A stretch of DNA of 5,987 nt from Clostridia bacterium (GCA_900770405.1 CAAGKL010000359.1:1-5987), one strand, 5' to 3'; positions 1 through 5,987 are shown, counted from the first letter of the stretch. Numbers and translations are program-made. Notes: generated by a model from the letters alone, not told the origin.

Positions 1-1
1 G

Positions 2-3000
2 ACGATTTTCGTTACCTTTAAGCGTATGCTGCAGAATATCGTCGGGCTTAAGAACACCCGCTCCTACGCCCCCGACTTCTACGTGTATTCGCTCGACTAC
101 AATCCCAACGGCACATACACCGCGTCGCAGGTCTACAAGGGCGGCATTGCGCACGACGGCTGGATTGACCCGAACAGACCCGATGTCAGCGACAGCGAAT
201 ATATCTACAAAACCGCACCGAAGGAGTACGCGCCGATAAGAACCGGCGTTCTGCGCGGGGATTTCGGGCTCTCCGACGGCGAAAAGGGCGTTGTCGGCTC
301 GGGCACGCTTTTGGTTGACAAAAAGTACATATCCTTCTTCCGCCGCGCAAACGGCAGCAGCTACGAGTACACCACGCGGGACAACGGCTGCTTCACCGGC
401 AGCGCGCCGAGCGGCACGACCTCGATGCTCTACGACAAAAAGGACTGCATACTTTTCAATGACGGCGTTGATATTTTGGATATCCGGACCGCATCGGTTT
501 CACAGGACGCCGACGCGGCGCTGATTACCGCGAACACCTCCGGCGGCGTGAAGGGGTATTTCCTCACCTCCGCAAGCGGCAAATACCCGACCGGCGTTTC
601 GGCGTTCTGCACCTCGGCGAACGGCGTTATGACGGCGATGCCGAACACGGACAACGACGCTATCTATTTAAAATATAAAAAGCACGCCTTTTTCTGGGCT
701 GACCCTGTAATTGTCGCGGCGCTGGCATCGCCGCCGTATTTCGACGCGCTGCCGAGCGACAACTACACAAATTCGCAGACGACCTACGGCAGAACCTCCT
801 CATCTGCGACCGGTAGAACCGAGTCCTTCACCGTTTCGGCGGGGACGTACGTTTCAACCGAAATCAAGGCGGGCAGCCACGGCGCGGCGGGCGTTTTCGA
901 GTCGGAAATTTCGCAGATGACGCACTCGACGCTCGAGCAAGAGCAGACAACCGAGGTTTCCTACACCCAGAGCTTTTCCACGCATGGCGGCGAGAACACC
1001 GTCGTGCTTTCGACGGTCGCATACGATGCCTACGCCTACACGGCGTACTATGCCGGCGCGGCTGGCACGCTGCAGGCATCGCCCTACACGGTATATGTTC
1101 CGCGCGGCGGTTCGTCGGCGATGAGACTCGTGAGCCTGAACTACGAGGACTACCTCGACCTGCGTCCCTATGCAAAGGACGCATTGCCAGACCTTGCGGA
1201 CGTATTCCCCACCCCGGGCAAGCCCGAGACCTACCCAACTGCGCTGTCGCAGCCGACCGGGGCGAATTACATCGGCAAAATGCTCTACCCGACAGCAGGC
1301 AATTTCCCCGCAAATCTGGGCAGCCAGACCCAGACGATGGACATAACCAACGATACCACAACCGTCACCTCCTCGGGCTCGTCGGTCAGCGTCAAGCTCG
1401 GCGGCGGCTTTGAGTTCGAGTCGGACACAATCTTCGGTCCGGTTGAGGCGGGCGCAAAGGTTACCGGCGGCGCGGAAACCGAGAAAGAGTACGAGGGCGG
1501 AAAAATCACCGCAAACGCCATAGGCACGAGCTTTGAGGGCACTGTGTGCGGTCAGGGCGAGGGTATGAACGTGAGCGGCACGGGCGAAGCGAAGGGCGAA
1601 TTTTCGTGGCAGCTTCTGCGCTACATTTACACGAATAACCCGACAAAGGACAGCTCGGTCGTGACGCAGGAATTCCCGGTAATCACCTACCTTCTCTCCG
1701 GGCTCACGCAACCCGCAGGCGCAATTCCCGAAAGGCTTATCCTTTCCGATACAAACGTAAAGCTCACCCAGGTAGGACCCGCAACGCCGGGCTACCGAAG
1801 TTCGAAGACGCTCACGGTCAAGGCTGTCGGGCTGACACGCGAGAGCGCAACCTCGCTTGAGGGCGCGCCCCTCGGAATGACGCTTTACACAGGTGATACG
1901 AACATCGGCACGAGCAACGCTTTCCCGTTCGACATCGTAATCAACGCCAATGTGCAGCCCGGCACTTACACGGTGTACCTGAACATCGGCGGCGTCCGCT
2001 CAGAACCGATTACCGTTGAGGTCGAGCAGTACGTTGCGCCGACATATCTTGCCGCGGATAAAACCGCGCTCGATTTCGGCTCTGCGCGCTATGCCCACAG
2101 CGGCGGCACTCCTTCTGCGTCGGCGCAGCAGATAACGGTGGAAAATATACACAGTGAAGATGTTTCGGGACTGAAGGCCATGCTCCCCGAGAACAGCAGC
2201 TTTGAAATTTCGGAGAAGCTTTCGGCAAGCACACTCGCCCCCGGTGCAGCCGCGACCCTTTCGGTACGACCCAAAACAGGGCTTTCGGTCGGCACGCACA
2301 CCGACACGCTCTTCATCACAAACGAAAAAACCGCGGCATATGTCGAGCTTTCCTTCACCGTGACCGAGCCGACCGTTCCGGGGCAGGTTGTATTTGACTA
2401 CGAGGGCGAAAGTCTCTCCAATCCTGTCCAAATCGGCGTTCACTCGCCGCTTGACGATGGCGGCGATGAGGTAATATATTATCTGTATACCGTGAAAGGA
2501 CACAAGGATTACCTCGACGAAAACGGCGAGCAGATATGGAAAAAGAAATCCACAGATCCCGGGCACGGTGTCCGTTATTACTTCACTATCAGCCTCGGCG
2601 AAGAATACGAGATCGGCTGCTCCTATGACATCGGCGTAAAAGCAGTGAACGGCCTCGGCGAGAGCTTGGCTGAGTGGCATAATTTCAAAATCAGATCCCC
2701 CGCCGGTACTCCCGATAAGGTGCAAAATGTTACCGCGGTTGCCGGAGACGGCTGCGTGGCGCTCTCGTGGGATCCGCCCGAATACTGGGGCGAAAATGAG
2801 CACGAGCCGGTAATTACCGCGCGAAATTACAGTATACAGTACCTTAACAGAGGTGTCGGCCCGCTGACGGGGCACGACGGCTGGCACTCTATGAACGAGA
2901 GCGTAATAACCGGGCTTGACAACGGTGTGCCCTGCATCTTCTCAATATATGCCTATAATCAGGACAGGTGGTCCGACCCCTACGAGATTACGCTGACACC

Positions 3001-4633
3001 GCAGGCGGCAGCTGCCACACCTTCGCGCCCGACCGAGCTCTCTGTCGGCACAAGCTACAAAACCGCCGTATTTTCGTGGTATCCGCCCGCATATGACGGC
3101 GGCGTCGATGTGACCGGCTACGAGGTATCGTCCGACGGCGGAAATACCTGGGAAAATATCGGCAATGTGCAGGAATATACCTGCTCCGAGCTCGCCCCGT
3201 GCGAAGCCTTCACCTTCTCAGTGCGCGCGGTAAACTCCGCCGGCGCGGGCAATGCGGCAACGCTCACAACGCCGATTCCCTCAAAGCCGATTGCGCCGAC
3301 TTACGTTGTATTCAACGGCTATGAGCAGCTCGACCTCGAAATTACGCCGGACACGGATAATCCGCCCGACTATTATGAGCTGAGAATAAACGGCGACAGC
3401 TGGCAGAAAATTGAGCCGATTCCGTTCGGCGACACGCTGCATTATGTCATCGGCAACCTGACGAATGATACGGATTATGAAATCTCGCTGCGCGGCTGCG
3501 ATGCCGACGGCGCGGGCTCTGTCTCTACGCGCAAAGCCTACCCGACCTCGCAGGCGCCTATGCCGGTTATCAACCCGCGCGTCGAGCCGAGAAACGGTGC
3601 AATCGCAATCTTCGGTGAGTCACCCGATGGCGATTCCGTAAAATACAATCTGGACAATAACGGCTGGAGCACACTTTGGGGCAGCAGTGTCTACGCCGAG
3701 AATGATGTGCCGCACACAATCGCAATCGGCAGAGAAGGCTTGGGCGGCAGACGCACCGCGGCATATTTCGTCGTGACGCCCGACTCCGCCCTCCCGAAAG
3801 CGCCCGAGGGGCTCACGGTCAGCACGGTCGTGCGCGAGCGCTCGGTGACGCTTTCCTGGACACTCGACGACAAGGGCAATGATGATGTTATGTACGAGGT
3901 GAGCCGCTCGTGGTATAATCACGAAACCGACGAGGAGTACGCCGATACAATCACCCTGCCCTCCACCGAGAGCTCCTACACCTTTACTGCGGCATCCGAC
4001 AGCGAAATGCAGCGCTACACGCATTACGGCGTAACGGCGATAAACTCCGTCGGCGATATGAGCAATAGCGCATATGTTGCGTCACAGATAAAGCCGCCCG
4101 CTGTGCTTTCGCTGCCCGTGGGCTATTCCGCTGCGGCAAGCGGCAGTTTCAGGCTGATGGTACGCTGGGACGGAGAGAACTATACAGATGTCGGCGAACG
4201 GGCGGATTGGACAGTCGAATCCGCGTACGGCGAAATTACCTGGGATGCGGAAAAACGGTGCTTTAATGTCGCCCCGGGGCTTGCAGCCGGCGAGTATGAA
4301 GTGCTCGCGCGCGCCGATATGTATGGTGTGATATATGAAGGAACGCTGACGGTAAGGGTCGGTGCTTTCGCGCAGATTTCCTCGGCAGCGCAGACCGATA
4401 CCGGCTTTTCGGCGGCGCTGATTCTTCCTGACAATACAGTGCGCCCGACGCTCGCCGCGGCGTCCTATGACGCAGACGGACGCCTTTGCAGAGTCACGCT
4501 GACCGAGGCGGCGGATACCGCAATCAATGTCAAAATGGATTTGAGCTCCGCAAAGACCTTAAAACTTATGCTCTGGCAGGATTTGCGTACAATGTATCCG
4601 CTTTGTGAGCCAAAGACTCTGACACTTCGTTAA
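2..4633 (+). CDS. Giant multidomain surface/secreted protein with Ig-like and fibronectin type III modules (5' end outside window)
   Basis: The frame is open to the left edge. The first internal ATG (position 26) has no ribosome binding site before it, so the true start and any signal peptide lie upstream. About 1,543 codons are visible, ending in tandem TAA stops. Residues are counted from that ATG. Residues 1-560 are beta-rich, with Ser/Thr/Gly-rich alternating strands near 255-330 and 440-530, and match no domain I can name. Residues 569-668 and 669-783 look like Ig-type sandwiches, the second resembling bacterial ASH-like domains (ALDFGS start). Fibronectin III-like modules follow near 784, 894, 998, 1087, 1176 (degenerate) and 1255. 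They show motifs such as ALSWDPP, FSWYPPAYDGG, SSDGGNTWENIG and VTLSWTL. Residues 1357-1447 look Ig-like. Residues 1448-1535 form a terminal domain with the motif KLMLWQDLRTMYPLC. No LPXTG motif or terminal membrane helix is present. An adhesin, matrix or carbohydrate-binding role is plausible but inferred; I see no catalytic domain. Confidence 0.9.
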   Translation, partial: TIFVTFKRMLQNIVGLKNTRSYAPDFYVYSLDYNPNGTYTASQVYKGGIAHDGWIDPNRPDVSDSEYIYKTAPKEYAPIRTGVLRGDFGLSDGEKGVVGSGTLLVDKKYISFFRRANGSSYEYTTRDNGCFTGSAPSGTTSMLYDKKDCILFNDGVDILDIRTASVSQDADAALITANTSGGVKGYFLTSASGKYPTGVSAFCTSANGVMTAMPNTDNDAIYLKYKKHAFFWADPVIVAALASPPYFDALPSDNYTNSQTTYGRTSSSATGRTESFTVSAGTYVSTEIKAGSHGAAGVFESEISQMTHSTLEQEQTTEVSYTQSFSTHGGENTVVLSTVAYDAYAYTAYYAGAAGTLQASPYTVYVPRGGSSAMRLVSLNYEDYLDLRPYAKDALPDLADVFPTPGKPETYPTALSQPTGANYIGKMLYPTAGNFPANLGSQTQTMDITNDTTTVTSSGSSVSVKLGGGFEFESDTIFGPVEAGAKVTGGAETEKEYEGGKITANAIGTSFEGTVCGQGEGMNVSGTGEAKGEFSWQLLRYIYTNNPTKDSSVVTQEFPVITYLLSGLTQPAGAIPERLILSDTNVKLTQVGPATPGYRSSKTLTVKAVGLTRESATSLEGAPLGMTLYTGDTNIGTSNAFPFDIVINANVQPGTYTVYLNIGGVRSEPITVEVEQYVAPTYLAADKTALDFGSARYAHSGGTPSASAQQITVENIHSEDVSGLKAMLPENSSFEISEKLSASTLAPGAAATLSVRPKTGLSVGTHTDTLFITNEKTAAYVELSFTVTEPTVPGQVVFDYEGESLSNPVQIGVHSPLDDGGDEVIYYLYTVKGHKDYLDENGEQIWKKKSTDPGHGVRYYFTISLGEEYEIGCSYDIGVKAVNGLGESLAEWHNFKIRSPAGTPDKVQNVTAVAGDGCVALSWDPPEYWGENEHEPVITARNYSIQYLNRGVGPLTGHDGWHSMNESVITGLDNGVPCIFSIYAYNQDRWSDPYEITLTPQAAAATPSRPTELSVGTSYKTAVFSWYPPAYDGGVDVTGYEVSSDGGNTWENIGNVQEYTCSELAPCEAFTFSVRAVNSAGAGNAATLTTPIPSKPIAPTYVVFNGYEQLDLEITPDTDNPPDYYELRINGDSWQKIEPIPFGDTLHYVIGNLTNDTDYEISLRGCDADGAGSVSTRKAYPTSQAPMPVINPRVEPRNGAIAIFGESPDGDSVKYNLDNNGWSTLWGSSVYAENDVPHTIAIGREGLGGRRTAAYFVVTPDSALPKAPEGLTVSTVVRERSVTLSWTLDDKGNDDVMYEVSRSWYNHETDEEYADTITLPSTESSYTFTAASDSEMQRYTHYGVTAINSVGDMSNSAYVASQIKPPAVLSLPVGYSAAASGSFRLMVRWDGENYTDVGERADWTVESAYGEITWDAEKRCFNVAPGLAAGEYEVLARADMYGVIYEGTLTVRVGAFAQISSAAQTDTGFSAALILPDNTVRPTLAAASYDADGRLCRVTLTEAADTAINVKMDLSSAKTLKLMLWQDLRTMYPLCEPKTLTLR
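4367..4630 (+). other. C-terminal domain of the giant protein (LWDxLxTMxPLC-like ending)
   Basis: The last 88 residues contain an ASYDADGRLCRVTL strand pair followed by DLSSAKTLKLMLWQDLRTMYPLCEP. From memory, secreted proteins and glycoside hydrolases of gut Clostridia often end in a small domain of the same pattern: a 'SYxDGxL' strand, then 'a-x-x-v-K-v-f-l-W-D-x-l-x-x-m-x-P-L'. I do not know an assigned function. Its position at the extreme C-terminus of a protein lacking a sortase motif suggests a role in secretion, folding or surface retention, which is inference. Confidence 0.5.
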
Positions 4634-4639
4634 TAATGG

Positions 4640-4674
4640 AAAACAGGCTGCAGCAGAACGCTGCAGCCTGTTTT
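4640..4674 (+). terminator. Intrinsic terminator of the giant surface protein gene
   Basis: A perfect 15-bp inverted repeat (4640-4654 with 4660-4674) has the core CAGGCTGCAGC, a five-base loop AGAAC and a terminal TTTT run. It starts seven bases after the stop codon. The A run on the left arm could also let it work on the opposite strand, but no gene ends there from the right. Confidence 0.9.
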
Positions 4675-4746
4675 GGTATAGACGCGGCAATGCCCATGCA
4701 CAGAGATGCGCGCCGCAAATTTTTTCAATTATTTTAATCTGCCGTA

Positions 4747-4775
4747 TTGACAAAGCCGGGAAAATATGATAAAAT
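4747..4775 (+). promoter_or_regulatory. Sigma-A type promoter of tRNA-Ser
   Basis: A consensus -35 TTGACA (4747-4752) is followed by exactly 17 bases and a -10 TAAAAT (4770-4775). The -10 is preceded by TGA, giving an extended -10 element. Transcription would start near 4782, about a dozen bases before the mature tRNA 5' end, as expected for a stable RNA promoter. Confidence 0.85.
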
Positions 4776-4793
4776 GTTTATCGTTGTGAATAC

Positions 4794-4882
4794 GGAGAGG
4801 TGGCCGAGTGGTCGAAGACGCAGCATTGGAAATGCTGTAACGTTAATAGCGTTCGTGGGTTCGAATCCCATCCTCTCCTCCA
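4794..4882 (+). tRNA. tRNA-Ser(GGA)
   Basis: This is a class II tRNA. The acceptor stem GGAGAGG (4794-4800) pairs perfectly with CCTCTCC (4872-4878), followed by a T discriminator and an encoded CCA. The anticodon stem CAGCA/TGCTG (4821-4825, 4833-4837) encloses the loop TTGGAAA with anticodon GGA at 4828-4830, reading UCC and UCU serine codons. A long variable arm with AACG/CGTT pairing and a T loop TTCGAAT complete the cloverleaf. It has its own promoter and terminator, so it is a single-gene unit. Confidence 0.97.
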
Positions 4883-4889
4883 AACAGGG

Positions 4890-4922
4890 CACAGACCGCA
4901 TAGCTATGCGGTCTGTGTTTTT
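4890..4922 (+). terminator. Intrinsic terminator of tRNA-Ser (perfect palindrome)
   Basis: Positions 4890-4917 are a perfect 28-base palindrome centred on AGCT, with arms reading CACAGACCGCATAG. In RNA it folds into a GC-rich stem with a tight loop, followed by TTTTT at 4918-4922. It begins eight bases after the tRNA CCA end. Confidence 0.9.
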
Positions 4923-4956
4923 CTGTACACGTTTTTTTTGATTTTTCCTCCACGTC

Positions 4957-5002
4957 AGAGCAAGCGATATAATACTTGCTTTTTTGTAAAAAACAAGTTT
5001 TT
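4957..5002 (+). other. Overlapping terminator-like hairpins in the tRNA spacer
   Basis: Two hairpins share one arm. The first pairs AGCAAG (4959-4964) with CTTGCT (4975-4980) and is followed by TTTTT. The second pairs ACTTG plus a T run (4974-4985) with an A run plus CAAGT (4988-4998), with C4979 bulged, and is followed by TTTT. The two are mutually exclusive. They may simply be backup terminators for tRNA-Ser or leftovers of a lost gene. A TATAAT hexamer (4968-4973) sits in the first loop but has no good -35 box. Confidence 0.4.
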
Positions 5003-5031
5003 GCCCGCCGCGGATTTTAAGTAAAATTTTC

Positions 5032-5060
5032 TTGACAATAAACGTATATTGTGATAAAAT
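5032..5060 (+). promoter_or_regulatory. Sigma-A type promoter of the tRNA-Leu unit
   Basis: The -35 TTGACA (5032-5037), a 17-base spacer and the -10 TAAAAT (5055-5060), preceded by TGA, repeat the design of the tRNA-Ser promoter including the TGATAAAAT block. The expected start near 5067 lies about seven bases before the tRNA-Leu half gene. No comparable promoter lies between the half gene and the intact tRNA-Leu, so this one probably serves both. Confidence 0.85.
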
Positions 5061-5073
5061 AATTAAGTTGTAT

Positions 5074-5114
5074 GCTCCTGTGGCGGAATTGGCAGACGCG
5101 CCAGACTTAGGTTC
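5074..5114 (+). pseudogene. 5' half of a tRNA-Leu(UAG) gene, truncated in the anticodon stem
   Basis: The acceptor strand GCTCCTG (5074-5080) is followed by a D arm and anticodon loop. These match the intact tRNA-Leu downstream at 32 of 34 positions (5081-5114 against 5244-5277), including loop CTTAGG and anticodon TAG (5108-5110). After TTC the similarity stops. The 3' anticodon strand is mispaired (A29 with C, C27 with T), there is no variable arm or T arm, and no CAGGAGC acceptor partner or CCA appears before the next tRNA. It cannot make a normal tRNA. It differs from the intact copy in the acceptor stem, so it derives from a distinct leucine gene rather than a fresh duplicate. Confidence 0.85.
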
Positions 5115-5141
5115 CGTACTGTATGTGATTTTATTGTTGAT

Positions 5142-5159
5142 AACGGTTTTTACCGTTTT
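5142..5159 (+). terminator. Weak terminator-like hairpin after the tRNA-Leu half gene
   Basis: AACGGT (5142-5147) pairs with ACCGTT (5152-5157) across a TTTT loop and is followed by only two further T residues. It is short and U-poor, so partial termination is possible. Full termination would leave the intact tRNA-Leu without a visible promoter. Confidence 0.35.
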
Positions 5160-5236
5160 CATATATGAGGATTAAGCAATATGCTCCTCCTCGGTGTACC
5201 TCTGCCGCGTAAAAATCAAGAGGAAAAACTTAATAT

Positions 5237-5320
5237 GCGGGCGTGGCGGAATTGGCAGACGCGCTAGACTTAGGATCTAGTGATCTTATCGTGGGGGTTC
5301 AAGTCCCTTCGCCCGCACCA
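5237..5320 (+). tRNA. tRNA-Leu(UAG)
   Basis: This is a complete class II tRNA. Acceptor GCGGGCG (5237-5243) pairs with CGCCCGC (5310-5316), with discriminator A and encoded CCA (5318-5320). The anticodon stem CTAGA/TCTAG (5264-5268, 5276-5280) holds loop CTTAGGA with anticodon TAG at 5271-5273, reading CUN leucine codons. A short variable arm (GAT/ATC) and T loop TTCAAGT are present; the T stem carries two G-T wobbles. No -35/-10 pair is seen just upstream, so expression likely comes from the promoter at 5032-5060. Confidence 0.97.
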
Positions 5321-5324
5321 CCTT

Positions 5325-5359
5325 CAAAACACTTATAGGATTTTCCTATAAGTGTTTTG
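5325..5359. terminator. Strong hairpin terminator between tRNA-Leu and the convergent recombinase remnant
   Basis: A perfect 16-bp inverted repeat (5325-5340 with 5344-5359) has a TTT loop. Its right arm ends in TTTTG and its left arm starts CAAAA, so U runs occur on both strands. It begins five bases after the tRNA CCA and lies 19 bases beyond the recombinase stop codon on the other strand, so it can serve both units. Confidence 0.85.
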
Positions 5360-5377
5360 CTGTTTAACTATACATTG

Positions 5378-5987
5378 TTATGCTCCGACGCTTAAAACTT
5401 CATTATCTACAATCATATATTTTTTGAGTAGCTGTTCTTTCTTCTTGCTGATAAACGGTGACTTTAATCTTAAGTCAAGATTTAAGCCTTCGTCCGTTTC
5501 CTCAATGATGATTTTGTCGAACATCAGATGTAAGTTTTCGTTGCTGATGTTGTTCTCGGCTATGGGTGTGTCTGTGATAATTGTTACACACATACTCAAT
5601 TCTGTCCGGCTTACCTTTTGCTTTTCGCCTTTTTGCTGTGAATGTGCTACCGCAATCCCCGCATTTTAATAAGGAAGCATATCTGTGGCAAGGATGATTA
5701 TTTTGCGATTTTACTTTACCCTCTGAGTTTATCCGTATAATCTCCTGTACCTTGTCCCAAATCTCTCTTGGGATAATCGCAGGAACTGCATCTCTATGTA
5801 TAAACTGTTCCTCTTTAGGCACCTTTATCTGCTTTTTGGTTATTCGGCTTCGCTCTCTTTGATGATTGACCAAATCACCGCAATAGAACGGGTTTGTGAG
5901 AATTCTTCGCACTAATACCCGGATAGTTCGTCCAAAGCTCATCTCTTATGGCATCCGTATGCCTGTTCCAGCCACGGCGGATAAGCA
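5378..5987 (-). pseudogene. Large serine recombinase remnant (recombinase domain and zinc ribbon), frameshifted and truncated
   Basis: Intact members of this family are site-specific DNA recombinases with an N-terminal serine catalytic domain, which here would lie beyond the right edge. The upstream frame (5942 down to about 5570) shows the recombinase-domain hallmark VRRILTNPFYCGDLVNH, then VPAIIPREIWDKVQEI, and a zinc ribbon with KCGDCGSTF and EYVCNNYHRH. Just after that the frame runs off into unrelated sequence. The family-like tail ISNENLHLMFDKIIIEE continues in another frame to the stop at 5378-5380. The fourth zinc-ribbon cysteine and the usual coiled-coil stretch are missing, indicating a deletion plus frameshift near 5565-5575. 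An in-frame TAA at 5946-5948 interrupts the 5' side after AGTGIRMP, where the usual spacing to ILTNP is also about nine residues short. At least two lesions therefore make it a decayed gene. It is AT-richer than the giant surface gene, in keeping with foreign origin. Confidence 0.88.

Noticed and set aside
854..1711. Long open frame of 285 codons on the - strand inside the giant gene
   Set aside because: It lies antisense to a strongly coding GC-rich frame, is Arg/Ala/Cys-rich with no recognisable domain, and is the kind of open frame such codon use creates by chance.
2000..2887. Second long antisense open frame (295 codons)
   Set aside because: It has no domain, and the + strand frame here encodes clear Ig and fibronectin III motifs.
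4747..5024. Two short + strand open frames across tRNA-Ser
   Set aside because: They translate the promoter, the tRNA and its terminator, with no coding signal of their own.
4734..5162. 142-codon open frame on the - strand across tRNA-Ser and the tRNA-Leu half gene
   Set aside because: Its ERMGFEPTNA and RLRPLGH segments are antisense translation of the tRNA-Ser gene, a known source of false protein predictions.
5074..5236. Intron-containing tRNA-Leu, with the downstream spacer as a group I intron
   Set aside because: No 3' exon with a T arm, CAGGAGC acceptor strand or CCA follows, and the spacer is only about 120 bases, too short for a typical group I intron with its core.
5181..5270. Small open frame starting MLLLGVPLPRKN with a GAGG ten bases upstream, as a possible leucine leader peptide
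   Set aside because: It ends inside the intact tRNA-Leu, no leucine biosynthesis gene follows, and the tRNA sequence alone dictates its C-terminal half.
5352..5669. 105-codon + strand open frame across the recombinase remnant
   Set aside because: It is the antisense shadow of the recombinase; the - strand encodes recognisable zinc-ribbon and C-terminal tail sequence there.

Overview
The window has two contrasting halves. The left three quarters is a single GC-rich reading frame on the + strand. It is the 3' part of a very large, probably secreted, multidomain protein that is open at the left edge. The right quarter is visibly AT-richer and holds tRNA genes and a decayed recombinase. Several features point to a gut-type Firmicute, most likely a clostridial or Oscillospirales-like bacterium. 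These are the resemblance of the C-terminal domain to secreted clostridial proteins (from memory), the large serine recombinase remnant, the encoded CCA ends of the tRNAs, and the textbook sigma-A promoters with TG-extended -10 boxes. The taxonomy is an inference, since no marker gene is present.

Layout. Positions 2-4633 (+) hold the end of the giant protein: an N-terminal beta-rich region with Ser/Thr/Gly-rich alternating strands, two Ig-like beta-sandwich segments, a run of about six fibronectin type III-like modules, another Ig-like segment and a short C-terminal domain. A strong intrinsic terminator follows at 4640-4674. A strong promoter then drives tRNA-Ser(GGA) at 4794-4882, which ends at a perfect-palindrome terminator. 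A short spacer contains overlapping hairpins. A second strong promoter of the same design lies at 5032-5060. The first thing downstream of it is a 5' half of a tRNA-Leu(UAG) gene that breaks off in the anticodon stem, and 120 bases later comes an intact tRNA-Leu(UAG) at 5237-5320. I see no separate promoter for the intact gene, so it is probably transcribed through the broken copy. A 16-bp hairpin terminator closes this unit and faces, on the - strand, the end of a large serine recombinase pseudogene that runs off the right edge.

How the parts relate. The big protein has no visible functional link to the tRNAs. The broken tRNA-Leu, the intact tRNA-Leu of the same anticodon and the neighbouring dead recombinase together suggest an old integration or rearrangement at a tRNA locus. 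The window shows only the left margin of that event. I found no CRISPR array, riboswitch, toxin-antitoxin pair or complete mobile element. The items most worth following up are the promoter-driven tRNA-Leu half gene and the uncharacterised N-terminal region of the giant protein.
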